In this document: positions 16,718 through 23,328 of the stretch, in pieces | Position numbering within the stretch: position 1 is the stretch's first letter | How the letters are laid out: the number at the start of each line of letters is the position of its first letter | Origin: Sphingomonas sp. | Lineage (GTDB): Bacteria > Pseudomonadota > Alphaproteobacteria > Sphingomonadales > Sphingomonadaceae | DNA: 64,000 bases | Assembly: GCF_017745215.1 (NCBI RefSeq) | Contig: NZ_JAGHZV010000016.1 | Location: 19,991-83,990 of the forward strand | Direction: 5' to 3' | Notes under the pieces: generated by a model | Told to the model about the DNA's origin: nothing | The model's input: only the letters and a program-made list of their open reading frames with translations | Database searches by the model: none | Translations under genes and position numbers: made by a program

Positions 16718-16838
16718 GAGTCCCCGGCAAACCAAGGAAGACAGCGCCGGTTGATCCCAGCGTCAGCCTTCGAATTTCACTATGTCGAACGCAGCCCCTC
16801 CGCGTCGCGACCCCTGCCACGACTTTTGGTATGGGAAC

Positions 16839-17633
16839 TCATTGGGCCGCAAGTGGTTGGTAATAATCGCGCGTCAAACCGGCTGAGTCGCGCGCCGAGT
16901 CGTTGAACGGTGGCTTAACCAGCCCGCGGAAATGGCGCTCGACCAGCTCGCGCCACTTGGTTTCGGGCACGAAACTTTCGCGCGCGCAGCCCGATTCGAA
17001 CCAATATGTCCCTGCCCGAACATGGCGGACCTCGTCGTTGAGAATCCGTGTGAGGATTCGGGCGCTGGCTGCATCGCCGACAGCCGAAAGCCGATCGATC
17101 GTCGAGGGCGTGACGTCGAGCCCGCGCGCCTCCAGCACCATCGGCACGATCGCGAGCCGCGCGAGCACGTCGTGCGCCGTCGCGGTCGCGGCGTCCCACA
17201 GCCCGTCGTGCGCAGGCAGCGCACCGTAGCGGCTGCCGAGCTGCTTCAGCCGCCGGTCGAGCAGCGCGAAGTGCATCGCCTCGTCGGCGCCCACGCCGAA
17301 CCAGTCGTCGACGAACGCTCGCGGGAAATGCGCGCCGAACCGTCCGGCCATGTCGAACGCCAAGTCGATCGCGACGAACTCGATGTGCGCCAGCGCATGG
17401 ATCAGCGCGATGCGGCTGCGTTCCGATCCCGCCTTGCCACGCTTGGGCATGCGGTTGGGCGGGAGCAGCTCGGGCTCGGCCGGGCGCGCCGGGCGATCGG
17501 GCATGGCGACGTCGAAGTCATGCGCCAGCCGGCCCATCCGCCAGCCGCGCGCAGCCGCTCGCGCCGCCATCACCTTGTCGCGCGGGTCGGCCGCCGCGAG
17601 GACGGCTCGCGCCGCCTCAGCGACGCTGCGCAT
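16839..17633 (-). CDS. DUF455 ferritin-like protein
   Basis: 264 residues. Helical, with the di-iron type signatures of the ferritin-like fold: EFVAIDLAFD, DEAMHF (ExxH) and NDEVRHV (ExxH). The family is widespread in proteobacteria and its function is not settled. The ATG at 17633 shares one base with the TGA of bcp (TGATG), so it is translationally coupled to the thiol peroxidase gene, suggesting a link to oxidative stress or metal handling (inference). The longer ORF start would run back through bcp and is rejected. Confidence 0.8.
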   Translation of the reverse strand: MRSVAEAARAVLAAADPRDKVMAARAAARGWRMGRLAHDFDVAMPDRPARPAEPELLPPNRMPKRGKAGSERSRIALIHALAHIEFVAIDLAFDMAGRFGAHFPRAFVDDWFGVGADEAMHFALLDRRLKQLGSRYGALPAHDGLWDAATATAHDVLARLAIVPMVLEARGLDVTPSTIDRLSAVGDAASARILTRILNDEVRHVRAGTYWFESGCARESFVPETKWRELVERHFRGLVKPPFNDSARDSAGLTRDYYQPLAAQ

Positions 17634-18106
17634 CAGCCGTGGCCCAGGTCGCGCACGGCTTCGAGCACGTCGATCGCATGGCCGGGCACGCGCACCCGGC
17701 GCCAGGCGCGCACGAGCTTGCCCTCGGCGTCGAACAGGAAGGTCGAGCGGTCGATCCCCATGTATTTCTTGCCGTAGAGCGACTTCTCGACCCACACGCC
17801 GAACGCCTGCATCGCCTTGTCGTCGGTATCCGTCGCGAGCGGCACGGTGAGGTCGTATTTCGAGATGAACTTCTGATGCTTGATCGCGCCGTCCTTCGAG
17901 ACGCCGAGCACCGCCGCGCCGAGCGCTTCGAACTCGGGCATCAGCGCCGAGAAGTCCTGCGCCTCGCGCGTGCAGCCCGAGGTATCGTCCTTGGGGTAGA
18001 AATAGAGCACGAACGGCTTGCCGACGCAGTCGCGCAGCGCGATCTTGCCGCCCGCAGGCGTGTCGAGCTCGATCGCCGGAATCTTGTCGCCCTCTTCGAT
18101 TGCCAT
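17633..18106 (-). CDS. bcp: Thioredoxin-dependent thiol peroxidase (bacterioferritin comigratory protein)
   Basis: 157 residues of the peroxiredoxin Q/BCP type. FYPKDDTSGCTREAQDF carries peroxidatic Cys45. The position five residues later, where many homologues have the resolving cysteine, is Gln, so this looks like a one-Cys member unless Cys27 helps. It reduces hydroperoxides in the cytoplasm with thioredoxin. The ATG at 18106 overlaps the glnE TGA (TGATG), and the next gene overlaps in the same way, so glnE-bcp-DUF455 form a tight operon. Confidence 0.93.
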   Translation of the reverse strand: MAIEEGDKIPAIELDTPAGGKIALRDCVGKPFVLYFYPKDDTSGCTREAQDFSALMPEFEALGAAVLGVSKDGAIKHQKFISKYDLTVPLATDTDDKAMQAFGVWVEKSLYGKKYMGIDRSTFLFDAEGKLVRAWRRVRVPGHAIDVLEAVRDLGHG

Positions 18107-20799
18107 CAGCGTTTCACCTTGCCTCGTACCGACTGCCAGCACGCGCGCACCTCCTGCCGCGTGCGCTCGAACTGCGCAACCGTCTCGTCCCAGGTCGCAA
18201 GCCCGAGCGCGCGCGCGATCAGCGCCTGCGTGGCCGCGCCCGGCACCTGGCTGTCGGGCGCCACCAGCCGAAGCACGACGAGCAGGCGCGAGAGGAACTC
18301 ATAGGCGGGGCGCATGCCCGGCTTGAGCTTCCTCGCCGCTGCGAGCGCGTCGATCGCGCGGCCGAGGTCGGGGTCGAAGCCCTTGCGGCTGGCGAGCTGG
18401 ATCGTGTGGACCGCGAACTCGAGGTCGACGAGCCCGCCGTCGAGCAGCTTGGCGTCGAGCGGGCCGGCCGGCGGCTTGTGGGTGGCAATCTCGTGGCGCA
18501 TCTTCACCGCGTCGGCGGCGATGTCGCGCTTGGGCCGCTTGCCGTCGAGCACGCGGCGGATGACCTGGACGACCGCCTCGCGCGCCGCCGGCGAGCCGTG
18601 GATCGGGCGAGCGCGGGTCAGCGCCATATGCTCCCAGGTCCAGGCTTCCTGCTCCTGGTAGCGGCGAAAGCCCTCGAGCGAGACGACCAGCGTGCCCTGC
18701 GCGCCCGACGGCCGCAGCCGCGTGTCGACTTCGTAGAGCGGGCCCGAGGCGGTCGGCATTGCCAGCGCGCCGCTCAGCCGCTGTGCGAGCCGATTATAGT
18801 AAGTCACTGCGCCAAGCGGCTTTTGTCCGTCGCTCTCGGCGAGATAGTCGCCGGTGAAGAGATAGATGAGGTCGAGGTCGGAAGCATGGGTCAGTGCCCC
18901 GCCGCCGAGCCGGCCGAGCGCGAGGATGACGAGCTCGCTGTTCGGCACCTTGCCGTGGCTGCGCTCGAACTCCTCCGCCGTGGCGGCGGCGAGCGTCTGG
19001 ATCGCCGCCTCGGCGACACGGGCATAGCCGGCCGAGACCTCGAGCGGGTCCGACGTCCCCGCGACGATCTGCGCGCCCAGCGCGAAGCGTTTCTCGCCGA
19101 CCAGCCGGCGGACGCGCTCGAGCAGCCGCTGGTAATCGTCGCCCCGCTCGCCCGCACGCATTTCGGCGGCGATGTCGTCCACCGACGCGACGGGCTCGAG
19201 CGCGCTCGCATCGATCAGCCCGTCGAGCAGCTCGGCGCGGCGGCTGAGCCGGTCGGCGAGCGTTGGCGCCAGCGCCAGGATCGCGCCGAGCAGCCGGGCG
19301 AGCGGCGGCTGCGCTTCGAGCAGGCGGAGGAAGTTGATCGCGCTCGGCAGCTTCGAGAGCATCGCATCGAAGCGCGCGATCGCCGCGGCGCTGTCCGGCC
19401 CTTCGGCGAAGGCCTTGACCAGCCCGGGCAGCACCGCCTCGAGCGCCTCGCGCGCCGCCGGGCTGCGCAGCGCCGGATAGGTGCCCGAGCGCCAGCCGTC
19501 GATCAGCCGCTGCGCGGTGGCGGGGTCGGCGAGTCCGGCCTCGGCGAGCGCCACGGCCATTGCCTCGCCGCCCGTGGGCAGTTGCGAGCCCCCCTCGCCC
19601 GCCAGTCCGTCATAGACGCGGCCGACGCATTCGACATGCGGGCGCAGCCGTGCGACCAGCGCCGCGCCATCGGCCATGCCGTCGAGCCGCGCGACATTGT
19701 CGAGCGTCGCCGGATCGGGCGGCAGCCGGTGGGTCTGCAGGTCGTCGACCATCTGCAGCCGGTGCTCGATCGTGCGCAGCTCGGTGTAGGCCCTAGACAG
19801 CGCCTGCGCCTCGACCCCGTCGACCCACCCCGCTTCGGCGAGCGCGGCGAGCGCGTCGCGGGTGGCGGGCGCGCGCAGGCCGGGATCGCGGCCGCCGTGG
19901 ATCAGCTGGTGGATCTGCGCGAAGAACTCGACTTCGCGGATGCCGCCGCGCCCGCGCTTGAGGTCATAGCCCGGGCCGAACACCTGCCCGCGCGAATGAT
20001 GGTCGCGGATGCGATGCGAGATGTCTCGGATCTCGCGGATCGCGCCATAGTCGAGCGCGCGGCGCCACACGAACGGGCGGATCGCGGCGAGGAAGCTCTC
20101 CCCCAGCGCAGTGTCGCCGGCGCAGGCGCGTGCCCGGATGAAGGCGGCGCGCTCCCAGGGCAGCGCCTGCGATTCATAATAGCTGATCGCCGCCTCGACC
20201 GGCAGCACGATCGGCGTTACTTCGGGCGACGGGCGCAGCCGCAGGTCGACGCGGAAGACATAGCCCTCGCCGTCGCGCTCCTGCATCAGGGCGACCACCC
20301 GGCGGCCGATGCGCACCGCGGCTTCCTCGGGCGCCTCGCGCTCGCGCGCCGGCAGCGTCGCGGGATCGAAGACCAGGATCGGGTCGATGTCCGACGAATA
20401 GTTGAGCTCGCGGCTGCCGAGCTTGCCGAGCGCGATCGCCGCGAAGCCGCGCGGCTCGGCGTCGGGGGTGCGCTCGCGGATCGCCGCGCGGATCGCACGG
20501 CCCAGCGCCTGGTCGGCGAAGTCGCTGAGCACGTTGGTGACGCGCGTGAGGTCATAGGCACCAGAGAGATCGCCCAGCGCGACGAGCAGCGCGAGCCGCC
20601 GACGCTCGCGCCGGAGCGCCGCGCCTTCGCTGGGCGCGTCCACACCCGCCCGCGCCGCCGCGATCGGATCGGCGAGCAGCGCGGGCGCGTCGGCGACCAG
20701 CGCGGGCTCGCGGTCGATCAGCTGGGCAAGGAACGGCGCGTGCGCGCGCGCGCGCGCGATTGCCGCATCGAGATCGGCTTGCTGGGGTGTCGAAACCAT
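18106..20799 (-). CDS. glnE: Bifunctional glutamine synthetase adenylyltransferase/adenylyl-removing enzyme
   Basis: 897 residues from ATG 20799 (an ATG at 20847 would add 16 residues). Two nucleotidyltransferase domains are visible, each with the Gly-Ser...Asp-x-Asp pattern: SRELNYSSDIDPILVFD in the N-terminal half (removal of AMP) and GALTHASDLDLIYLFTGD in the C-terminal half (addition of AMP). GFDPDLGRAID lies near the end. It tunes glutamine synthetase to nitrogen supply in answer to PII. It is the first gene of a minus-strand operon with bcp and the DUF455 gene, and divergent from the small NepR-like gene. Confidence 0.95.
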   Translation of the reverse strand: MVSTPQQADLDAAIARARAHAPFLAQLIDREPALVADAPALLADPIAAARAGVDAPSEGAALRRERRRLALLVALGDLSGAYDLTRVTNVLSDFADQALGRAIRAAIRERTPDAEPRGFAAIALGKLGSRELNYSSDIDPILVFDPATLPAREREAPEEAAVRIGRRVVALMQERDGEGYVFRVDLRLRPSPEVTPIVLPVEAAISYYESQALPWERAAFIRARACAGDTALGESFLAAIRPFVWRRALDYGAIREIRDISHRIRDHHSRGQVFGPGYDLKRGRGGIREVEFFAQIHQLIHGGRDPGLRAPATRDALAALAEAGWVDGVEAQALSRAYTELRTIEHRLQMVDDLQTHRLPPDPATLDNVARLDGMADGAALVARLRPHVECVGRVYDGLAGEGGSQLPTGGEAMAVALAEAGLADPATAQRLIDGWRSGTYPALRSPAAREALEAVLPGLVKAFAEGPDSAAAIARFDAMLSKLPSAINFLRLLEAQPPLARLLGAILALAPTLADRLSRRAELLDGLIDASALEPVASVDDIAAEMRAGERGDDYQRLLERVRRLVGEKRFALGAQIVAGTSDPLEVSAGYARVAEAAIQTLAAATAEEFERSHGKVPNSELVILALGRLGGGALTHASDLDLIYLFTGDYLAESDGQKPLGAVTYYNRLAQRLSGALAMPTASGPLYEVDTRLRPSGAQGTLVVSLEGFRRYQEQEAWTWEHMALTRARPIHGSPAAREAVVQVIRRVLDGKRPKRDIAADAVKMRHEIATHKPPAGPLDAKLLDGGLVDLEFAVHTIQLASRKGFDPDLGRAIDALAAARKLKPGMRPAYEFLSRLLVVLRLVAPDSQVPGAATQALIARALGLATWDETVAQFERTRQEVRACWQSVRGKVKR

Positions 20800-20840
20800 G
20801 ACCTGCGGCGCCTTGCCCCAATCAATCCCTGCAATGTCAA

Positions 20841-20865
20841 GCAACAAATATGGAGAACGACCGTT
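20841..20865 (+). promoter_or_regulatory. Possible sigma-EcfG promoter upstream of the NepR-like gene
   Basis: GCAAC-N16-CGTT, one mismatch from the general stress promoter GGAAC-N16/17-CGTT. The CGTT is only 8 bases before ATG 20874, so a transcript from here would be nearly leaderless. Spacing is right, but a one-mismatch motif this short can occur by chance. Confidence 0.35.
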
Positions 20866-20873
20866 TTAGGGGC

Positions 20874-21059
20874 ATGGCACGCGAAGACGCCTTTCTTGAT
20901 GCAGATCAGCACCAGCCCGGCCTCCGGGTCGAGCGCCCGCGCGCGGGCGACGCGATCGGCTTTGCGCTCCGCGATGCCTATGCCGGCGAGCGCGGCTTGC
21001 CTGACGATATGATGGCGATGCTCCGGCGGCTCGACGTGCCCGGGCCGCACGCGGGCTGA
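20874..21059 (+). CDS. Second NepR-like small protein (putative anti-sigma factor)
   Basis: 61 residues from ATG 20874 (an ATG at 20850 would add 8). The C-terminal part, AIGFALRDAYAGERGLPDDM then MAMLRRLD, aligns by eye with the core of the neighbouring NepR (VGAALREAYDETLGESIPDE then MLELLKKLG): the same G-x-A-L-R-x-A-Y helix, a loop two residues shorter, then P-D-x-M and L-x-x-L. NepR proteins hold sigma factor EcfG inactive until phosphorylated PhyR takes them away. It is divergent from glnE and convergent with ecfG, 67 bp from the ecfG stop. Family assignment is by pattern only; start and expression are uncertain. Confidence 0.55.
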   Translation: MAREDAFLDADQHQPGLRVERPRAGDAIGFALRDAYAGERGLPDDMMAMLRRLDVPGPHAG

Positions 21060-21085
21060 TCCCGCACTCAATGTTCTCACGTAAA

Positions 21086-21117
21086 GCCGTCATCCCGACG
21101 AAAGCCGGGATGACGGC
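21086..21117. repeat. Short single-hairpin form of the intergenic repeat
   Basis: GCCGTCATCCCG and CGGGATGACGGC form a 12-bp stem around ACGAAAGC. It matches the outer ends of the 80-bp repeat with the middle missing. It lies between the convergent NepR-like gene and ecfG and can serve as a two-way terminator structure, though no long T-run follows. Confidence 0.85.
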
Positions 21118-21126
21118 AATCGGAAA

Positions 21127-21780
21127 TCAGCGCTCGCGGCTGAGGTCGTCGACCTGCCCCATGATCGCGTCGAGCGCGCTCTCGCCTGACGGAAGCCCGG
21201 ACTCGCGCCGCGACGGCAGGCTGCCATCGTTCAGCAGCGCCTCCAGCGCCACGCGGCCGCGCGCGACGCGGCTCTTGATCGTGCCGACCGCGACCTGGCA
21301 GATTTCGGCCGCCTCCTCATAGGCGAAGCCGCCCGCGCCCACGAGGATCAGCGCCTCGCGCTGCGGCTGTGGCAGATGGAGCAGCGCGCGCTGCATGTCC
21401 GAGAGCTCGACGTGCTTGTCCTGGCTCGCCGGCGCCGCCAGCAGCCGGTCGGCGACCAAATCGTCCCACTCGCCCTTGAAGCGCGAGCGGCGCATCTGGC
21501 TGAGGTAGAGGTTGCGCAGGATGATGAAGGTCCAGGCGCGCATGTTGGTGCCGGCCTGGAAGCGCTTGCGCGCGGCCCAGGCCTTGAGCAGCGTCTCCTG
21601 CACCAGGTCGTCCGCCAGGTCGCGGCTGCCCGAGAGCGAGCGGCCGAAGGCCCGCAGGTGCGGGATGACCTGCGCCAGCTGCTGCTTGAACTCGGGATCC
21701 GACAGGGAGACATGCTCCACGGGCGTATTCTCGCCGGCGGCTTCCTCGTTCTCGTCCACGGATTTTTCGGGCTGAGTCAT
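21127..21780 (-). CDS. ecfG: General stress sigma factor EcfG
   Basis: 217 residues from ATG 21780. Sigma-2 region: LADDLVQETLLKAW followed by FQAGTNMRAWTFIILRNLYL. Sigma-4 region: LILVGAGGFAYEEAAEICQV with GTIKSRVARGR. Size and sequence fit the EcfG (ECF15) group that directs the alphaproteobacterial general stress response. In unstressed cells it is bound by NepR; phosphorylated PhyR releases it. phyR and nepR lie next door. No EcfG-type promoter is seen in front of it; TTGGCA-N17-TAGGTT near 21824-21853 on the minus strand could be a housekeeping promoter. Promoters with its GGAAC-N16/17-CGTT motif occur nearby. Confidence 0.93.
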   Translation of the reverse strand: MTQPEKSVDENEEAAGENTPVEHVSLSDPEFKQQLAQVIPHLRAFGRSLSGSRDLADDLVQETLLKAWAARKRFQAGTNMRAWTFIILRNLYLSQMRRSRFKGEWDDLVADRLLAAPASQDKHVELSDMQRALLHLPQPQREALILVGAGGFAYEEAAEICQVAVGTIKSRVARGRVALEALLNDGSLPSRRESGLPSGESALDAIMGQVDDLSRER

Positions 21781-21876
21781 GCGATTCCATCGATTTGGCC
21801 GCGCGCCCGGGCGGCCGGAATTGAACCTAGGCGCGGCAGCGGCGCTTGCCAATTGCATCGTCCGACGCCCCCTCGC

Positions 21877-22014
21877 TCAAAGCAGGTAATAGATGAGGAG
21901 GAAGGCGATGATGACCAGCGCGAGGCCGAAGCCCAGGATGTAGCGAGTCATGTGCGGGGTAGCGCCGGCGCGGGCGTCTTCCGTGTCGATCTGCATGGGT
22001 TCCTTCTCCGCCAT
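21877..22014 (-). CDS. 45-residue single-span membrane protein in the stress locus
   Basis: Too short for the ORF track. MAEKEPMQIDTEDARAGATP is followed by HMTRYILGF and a 20-residue hydrophobic end (LALVIIAFLLIYYLL), so it is a small tail-anchored inner-membrane protein. It lies between phyR and ecfG on the same strand. GGACC-N16-CGTT at 22023-22047 (minus strand) is one mismatch from the sigma-EcfG motif. An imperfect inverted repeat (AACCGTTTTGGG / CCCAAACGGTT, 22033-22075) separates it from phyR. Function unknown. Confidence 0.6.
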   Translation of the reverse strand: MAEKEPMQIDTEDARAGATPHMTRYILGFGLALVIIAFLLIYYLL

Positions 22015-22094
22015 GCCACACCAACGCGCGCAAACCGTTTTGGGTCCGTATCAGGTGGAACTCGCCCAAACGGTTCGCCGCGCCCGCGCTACCG

Positions 22095-22898
22095 TCAGCC
22101 GTGCGCCGGAACGGTGGCCTGATCGAAGAACAGCGCCTGCGCGATCGTGGTCTTCACCGTCTCGCGCTGGAAGGGCTTGGTGATCAGGAAGGTCGGCTCG
22201 GGCCGCTCGCCGGTGAGCAGCCGCTCGGGGAAGGCCGTGATGAAGATCACCGGCACCGAGAATTCGGCGAGGATGTCCTTCACGGCGTCGATGCCGGAGC
22301 TGTCGTCGGCGAGCTGGATGTCGGCGAGCACCAGGCCGGGCCGTTCCTCCATCGCCAGCGCCACCGCTTCGTCGCGCGTGACGGCGACGCCGGTCACGTC
22401 GTGGCCCATGTCGCGCACGATCGTCTCGAGGTCCATCGCGATCAGCGGCTCGTCCTCGATGATCAGCACGCGCGTGCGCGTCTGGCGTTCGATTTCCGAA
22501 ATCGCCTCGGCGACCAGCCCCGAGACGTCGCCCGCGGTCCGGCCGATCAGCATTGCGGTATCCTCCGTGGTAAAACCCTCCATCGCGGTCAGCAGCAACG
22601 CTTGGCGCGAAAGCGGCGCGAGGCGAGCGAGGCGGCGCCGGGCGATCGCCTCGGGCTCGCTCACGTCGCCGGCATCCTCGTCATGCTCGTCGAGGTGCGT
22701 GGTCTGCCAGATCGCCTGGAAGGTGCGGTAGAGCCCCAGCCGGGCATCGATGTCGCGCGGGAATTCGTCCGGCGCGGCCACGATCGCCTCGAGCGTGGCG
22801 CGGACGTAGCGATCGCCCTCCACCTGGCTGCCGGTGAGCGCGCGCGCATAGCGGCGCAGGAAGGGAAGGTGCGGCGCAAGCTGCTGTCCAAGCGACAT
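22095..22898 (-). CDS. phyR: PhyR, anti-anti-sigma response regulator of the general stress response
   Basis: 267 residues. The N-terminal part (about 1-135) imitates an ECF sigma factor (LPFLRRYARALTGSQVEGDR; ALLLTAMEGFTTEDTAMLIG), and the C-terminal part (about 143-262) is a receiver with phospho-acceptor Asp193 in LVLADIQLADD and acidic residues IIEDEP. When phosphorylated, PhyR binds NepR and frees EcfG. The gene is divergent from nepR, with a 247-bp region between them. AGGGAG about 12 bases upstream is the likely ribosome site. Size and domain order match PhyR closely. Confidence 0.96.
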   Translation of the reverse strand: MSLGQQLAPHLPFLRRYARALTGSQVEGDRYVRATLEAIVAAPDEFPRDIDARLGLYRTFQAIWQTTHLDEHDEDAGDVSEPEAIARRRLARLAPLSRQALLLTAMEGFTTEDTAMLIGRTAGDVSGLVAEAISEIERQTRTRVLIIEDEPLIAMDLETIVRDMGHDVTGVAVTRDEAVALAMEERPGLVLADIQLADDSSGIDAVKDILAEFSVPVIFITAFPERLLTGERPEPTFLITKPFQRETVKTTIAQALFFDQATVPAHG

Positions 22899-23011
22899 AG
22901 TGAACTGTTTCTCCCTGGGGGACGGCCAGCTTTTGTCGCGCTCCCGCCCCCGCATTGCAATTGCCTTCATGCCCTTCCGCACATGCCCCTGCACGGAATC
23001 GCATCGGGTGT

Positions 23012-23036
23012 GGAACAAACGAGCCGCTGTTTGGTT
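23012..23036 (+). promoter_or_regulatory. Possible sigma-EcfG promoter for nepR-phyP
   Basis: GGAAC-N16-GGTT: a perfect -35 and one mismatch in the -10 (consensus CGTT), in the phyR-nepR intergenic region. A start near 23042 would give a leader of about 100 bases with hairpins before nepR. Autoregulation of GSR genes by EcfG is common. Confidence 0.5.
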
Positions 23037-23072
23037 TCATGCCCCATACGCCGCCATGCGCGGCACTCGCCA

Positions 23073-23096
23073 CCGACGAGCGCTTGTGCTCGTCGG
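23073..23096 (+). other. Perfect hairpin in the nepR leader
   Basis: CCGACGAGC and GCTCGTCGG form a perfect 9-bp stem with loop GCTTGT. It lies 50 bases upstream of the nepR start. A smaller hairpin (GCCGC/GCGGC, 23050-23064) precedes it. Further down, CCCCC at 23115-23119 can pair with the GGGGGG at 23139-23144 just before the start codon, so the leader may control translation. Confidence 0.5.
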
Positions 23097-23145
23097 CAAC
23101 AGTTTATATCCGAGCCCCCGGCCGGTCCGGGTTCCTCAGGGGGGA

Positions 23146-23319
23146 ATGGTGCGTTCCGCGAAAAAGACCGTGAAGAAGCAGGATAGTACAGCGCAAGGCG
23201 GAACGAACGGGCGCAAAGGCGGAGGCTCCGTCGGCGCCGCGTTGCGGGAAGCCTATGACGAGACGCTGGGCGAATCGATTCCTGACGAGATGCTCGAGCT
23301 GCTGAAGAAGCTCGGCTGA
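23146..23319 (+). CDS. nepR: NepR, anti-sigma factor of EcfG
   Basis: 57 residues. A basic, flexible N-terminus (VRSAKKTVKKQDS) is followed by the NepR core VGAALREAYDETLGESIPDE and MLELLKKLG, the two helices that bind EcfG or the sigma-like half of PhyR. GGGGGG ends one base before the ATG, unusually close, so translation might start at the next codon (GTG). It is divergent from phyR and 9 bases upstream of the phyP-like gene, forming a two-gene unit. Confidence 0.9.
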   Translation: MVRSAKKTVKKQDSTAQGGTNGRKGGGSVGAALREAYDETLGESIPDEMLELLKKLG

Positions 23320-23328
23320 CGCCTGGCG

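Noticed and set aside
20730-20765. Run of alternating GC in glnE considered as a tandem repeat or Z-DNA element
   Set aside because: It encodes the Ala/Arg-rich N-terminal helix of GlnE and is explained by codon use.
18100-21012. 970-residue plus-strand ORF
   Set aside because: Antisense shadow of glnE, whose two nucleotidyltransferase domains are unmistakable. The translation is Arg/Ala/Asp-rich and shapeless.
22899-23145. Possible sigma-EcfG promoter for phyR on the minus strand in the phyR-nepR gap
   Set aside because: No AACG-N16/17-GTTCC pattern on the plus strand within the gap; only the plus-strand nepR candidate was found.
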